Below are positions 61,102 through 64,000 of a stretch of DNA of 64,000 nt, piece after piece. The notes below the pieces were generated by a model. It did no database searches. It was not told the origin of the DNA and saw only the letters and a list, made by a program, of their open reading frames with translations. A program made the translations under genes and the position numbers. Numbering within the stretch: the first letter of the stretch is position 1; every line of letters begins with the position of its first letter. The stretch is taken from positions 1,736,001 through 1,800,000 of the forward strand of contig CAWKFA010000015.1 in assembly GCA_963848825.1 (NCBI GenBank). The letters are read 5' to 3'. Source of the stretch: CAVVSQ01 sp963848825 (GTDB taxonomy: Bacteria > Planctomycetota > Planctomycetia > Gemmatales > Gemmataceae).

Positions 61102-63202
61102 ATGAATCGAAAAAGCAGATTGTTACTGCTCGCGGCCCTGGTAATCCTGTTATTGCCAGGGCCAGCCCTTGCCTATATCGGTCCCGTGCCGGCTTTGCGT
61201 TGGCGGGGTCGTTTTTCGCAGTCTTGGCCGCGTTGTTTTCCGCTATTTTGCTGGTATTCACCTGGCCACTTCGCCTCCTCTGGCGTGTATTCTTCGGCCG
61301 CCGTGCACGGCTCGTAGCCGCGTCAAGCGCGTGGTTATCTTGGGCCTGGACGGTCTGGATCATGGCCTCACCGAAAAAATGTTGGCCGAGGGCAAGCTGC
61401 CGAACCTGGCCCGGCTGCGCGAGCAAGGTTCCTTCAAGCCGCTCGCCAGCACGTTGCCGCCCATTTCGCCGGTCGCCTGGTCTTCGTTTCAGACCGGCGT
61501 GAATCCTGGTAAACACAACATCTTCGACTTCCTCATGCCCGACTTGCGAACGTATCAACCGAAATTGAGCTCCGTCGAGATTCGGCCTCCACGGCGCATG
61601 TTACGCCTGGGCAACTTTCGATTTCCCCTGGGCAAGGCGGACGTACGACTCCTGCGTAAAAGCAAGCCCTTTTGGAGCATCCTGAGCGACTACGGTATTT
61701 TCAATTGCATCATCCGCGTGCCTATCACTTTTCCGCCGGAAAAGTTCGCGGCGTGCAGCTATCGGCCATGTGTGTCCCCGATTTGCGCGGCACACAGGGA
61801 ATGTTCTCTCATTACACCACCCGCGCCAAAGGCGAAGGGGAAAAGACGGGCGGCGAAGTTCATAATGTCATCAAGACCGGCAACACCATTCAGGCCGAGC
61901 TGGTTGGACCGCCCAACCCGATTCGCTCCGAAGCCGGGGCCGCTCAAATTGCCGTTTGTGGTGACGATCAAGGGACCGGGCCGAGCCATCCTGAAGATCG
62001 GCGGCGTCAAGCATGATTTGCAAACGGACAAATACACCGATTGGATCCAGGTTGGCTTTCATGTCATGCCGGGCCTTACCGTGCACGGTGTGTGTAAGTT
62101 TTTGTTGCTTGCTACCGAGCCCGAATTTGAGCTGTATGCCACGCCGATCAATATCGACCCCGAAAAACCAGCGATGCCCGTTGGCTATCCGTCGGTCTAT
62201 TCCGTTTATCTGGCCAAAAAACAGGGATCTTATGCCACGCTGGGACTGGCCGAAGATACCTGGGGACTGAGCGAACACGTTCTGGGTGACGATCACTTTC
62301 TCCAGCAATGTCTCGATACCGATCGGGAACGCGAGGCCATGTTTTTCGATGGCCTGGACAAGATCGATCGCGGGCTGTGCGTGTGCGTCTTCGATGGCAC
62401 GGACCGAATGCAGCATATGTTTTGGCGCTACCTGGACGAGCAACATCCGGCACGCCCGGAAGAAATACCGGTCAAACATCGGCACGCCATCGAGGATCTT
62501 TATCAGCGCATGGATGGCCTGGTGGGGCGAACCATGGCACGGTGCCGCAACAAGGACAACTTGCTGATGGTGATTTCCGACCATGGCTTCAATAGCTTTC
62601 GCCGCGGCATCGATCTGAACCGCTGGCTGGAAGACAACGGCTATTTGAAAGTAGACGATAAGCGTCGCCAGGAAGAGCACCTGGGTGGCATCGACTGGTC
62701 GCAAACGCGTGCCTTCGCCATTGGGCTGACCGGTATCTTCATCAATATCAAGGACAAGTTTTCCCAGGGCATCGTCGCGGCGGGCGAGGAAGCCGACAAT
62801 TTACGCGAGGAAATCGCTCTGCGGCTGGCCACCCTCATCGATCCGAAGACGGGCAAGAAAGGCATCAAACGCGTCTTCCAGGCCGTCAAGGCGTACCGTG
62901 GCCCTTACAAGGAACAGGCCCCGGACCTCATCGTGGGCTATGATCGCGGCTACCGTGTTTCGTGGGACGCCGCCATCGGCAGGACGAGCAAGGACATCTT
63001 TTCCGACAATGTCAAGGCCTGGAGCGGTGATCATTGCGTTGACCCGTCGGTTGTTCCGGGGATTCTCTTTTGCAATCGGCCGATCGAGTCGGAGAACCCG
63101 CGACTACTGGACATTGGCCCCACGGTACTCGATCTTTTCGGCATCGAGGTCCCAGAATATATGGACGGCAAGGCCCTTACTGTGGGCGCCGCCAAAATCT
63201 AG
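61102..63202 (+). CDS. Membrane type I phosphodiesterase/alkaline phosphatase family protein (about four frameshifts)
   Basis: ATG 61102: MNRKSRLLLLAALVILLLPG signal, then AYIGP; a frame change near 61190 gives AGFALAGSFFAVLAALFSAILLVFTWPL, the AYIGPGAGF segment plus TM helix seen in this family. Near 61315 it moves to VKRVVILGLDGLDHGLTEKML, the first metal motif. Bases ~61750-61945 read correctly in a third frame (GVQLSAMCVPDLRGTQGMFSHYTTRAKGEG) before returning. Later motifs: FDGTDRMQHMFWRYLD and VISDHGFNSFRRGI (metal-binding Asp and His). Corrected length ~700 aa. The family hydrolyses phosphodiesters or phosphates; membrane-anchored planctomycete members have no known substrate. Confidence 0.85.
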
Positions 63203-63219
63203 CTTTTACGAGTGCATTC

Positions 63220-64000
63220 ATGTCGGAACCGTCCAAGCCAAAAATCGGTCGTCGAACCTTTTTAAAGGGCGCTGCCCTCGCCGCTGGTGCCGGTGCCGTC
63301 GTGGCGGGCGGGGGTTATTTCCTGGGCGGATCGACTCGGGTATCGCGCAGCGCCGGCAAGAAGGTTATTGTAATCGGCATCGACGGCATGGACCCGCGAC
63401 TGTCGGAAGCCATGATGCGCGATGGGTTGTTGCCCAACCTCCAAAAGTTGCGCGCGGCGGGGGGCTTCAGCGACCTCGGCTCCAGCGTGCCGCCCCAAAG
63501 TCCCGTGGCCTGGGCCAACTTCATCAATGGTGCCGGGCCCGGCTCTCACGGTATTTTCGATTTTATCCATCGCCACCCCGAGGACCCGGCCAATGGCTTC
63601 TATGGGGCGGCCGAAACGCTCCCGGGCGAGGGTGCCTGGGAGGTCGACAATCATAGACTGCCGCTGGATTTCTGGCCCTTTAATCACAAGCCGGGCGGAA
63701 CCGTGCTACGCCGACAAGGCGACCCGTTTTGGAATTTTTTGGACGAAGCGGGCGTGGCTTCTACTTTTTTCGACTTGCCCTGCAATTATCCGCCTAGCCC
63801 GTCCAAGCACGGCCATCATCGCTGCCTTTCGGGTATGGGTACGCCCGACATGGTCGGCAGCTATGGCACTTACCAGTTCTTCTCCGAGGATGGGCCCGCC
63901 GTGACTGTGGACGAAGGCGGCGGCATGCAGTCCAGCTTGACGTTTGAGGCGGAAACAGCGAGGGTTGCCCTGGTTGGACCCCAGGACAGTTTGGCGATTT
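63220..64000 (+). CDS. Tat-exported type I phosphodiesterase/alkaline phosphatase family protein (3' truncated by window)
   Basis: ATG 63220, 17 bp after the previous gene; the frame stays open to base 64000. The N-terminus has a clear twin-arginine signal (IGRRTFLKGAALAAGAGAVVAGG). The phosphodiesterase N-terminal domain follows: KVIVIGIDGMDPRLSEAMM (first metal Asp and nucleophile region), PVAWANFINGAGPGSHGIFDFI, and HHRCLSGMGTPDMVGSYGTYQFF. About 260 residues are visible. It is a paralogue of the preceding gene, in the same operon, but exported by Tat rather than anchored by the AYIGP segment. Confidence 0.88.
   Translation, partial: MSEPSKPKIGRRTFLKGAALAAGAGAVVAGGGYFLGGSTRVSRSAGKKVIVIGIDGMDPRLSEAMMRDGLLPNLQKLRAAGGFSDLGSSVPPQSPVAWANFINGAGPGSHGIFDFIHRHPEDPANGFYGAAETLPGEGAWEVDNHRLPLDFWPFNHKPGGTVLRRQGDPFWNFLDEAGVASTFFDLPCNYPPSPSKHGHHRCLSGMGTPDMVGSYGTYQFFSEDGPAVTVDEGGGMQSSLTFEAETARVALVGPQDSLAI

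Overview
The window is a GC-rich stretch of a planctomycete chromosome, most likely Gemmataceae or a close relative. The evidence is family content: two Hanks-type Ser/Thr kinases with GRGGMG/GQGGTG loops, an ECF sigma factor overlapping a kinase with a zinc-finger-like N-terminus, an exported protein with the LEDRQLLS N-terminal motif, a DUF1501 protein beginning with an SG-ATCDGM-SRRELL signal region, an AYIGP-type membrane phosphodiesterase, and large Ig-like/FG-GAP surface proteins. No rRNA or tRNA gene was recognised.

Layout. 1-2.3 kb: 3' end of a giant FG-GAP/Ig-like surface protein, closed by a clear intrinsic terminator. 2.3-8.6 kb: an SDR epimerase, an exported seven-repeat beta-propeller candidate, and an ECF sigma / Ser-Thr kinase-TPR pair read leftwards. 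8.8-16.6 kb: an RND efflux system (adaptor, pump, YVTN beta-propeller on the minus strand; TolC-like outer membrane factor divergent). 16.6-23.5 kb: an SLBB polysaccharide-export lipoprotein, a large AsmA-like protein, a tail-anchored kinase and a small membrane protein. 23.6-27.2 kb: endonuclease IV, a candidate structured RNA, enolase and two small proteins. 27.4-36.3 kb: one very large cyclic beta-1,2-glucan synthase-like gene. 36.4-40.5 kb: an ECF42-type sigma factor and two DGPF/YciI genes separated by a complete IS4-family insertion sequence with 22-bp perfect inverted repeats and an 11-bp target duplication. 40.7-44.4 kb: a planctomycete hypothetical protein, a VOC protein, an SRAP/YedK protein, a thioredoxin-TPR chaperone and a SnoaL-like protein. 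44.6-55.1 kb: a tightly packed surface-sugar operon (rfbF, rfbG, rfbH, epimerase, FkbM methyltransferase, split transketolase, polyprenol-type glycosyltransferase, YfhO-like membrane protein). 55.1-57.0 kb: an ABC-2 permease. 57.2-64 kb: exported enzymes (DUF1501, arylsulfotransferase-like, two type I phosphodiesterase/alkaline phosphatase family proteins, the last cut by the window edge).

Functional reading. The 44.6-52.5 kb operon should make a CDP-linked 3,6-dideoxy-4-keto sugar (rfbFGH). The co-operonic split transketolase suggests further carbon-chain modification, perhaps a two-carbon branch, before transfer by the GT2 enzyme; this is the best candidate for an unusual pathway here. The SLBB lipoprotein and the glucan synthase also point to envelope polysaccharide.

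Caution on sequence quality. About 19 of 41 genes, including enolase, carry one or more single-base frameshifts, roughly 28 in 64 kb, several in short runs. This looks like uncorrected sequencing or assembly indels rather than gene decay. Each such gene is listed as one CDS over its full span with the approximate shift position.
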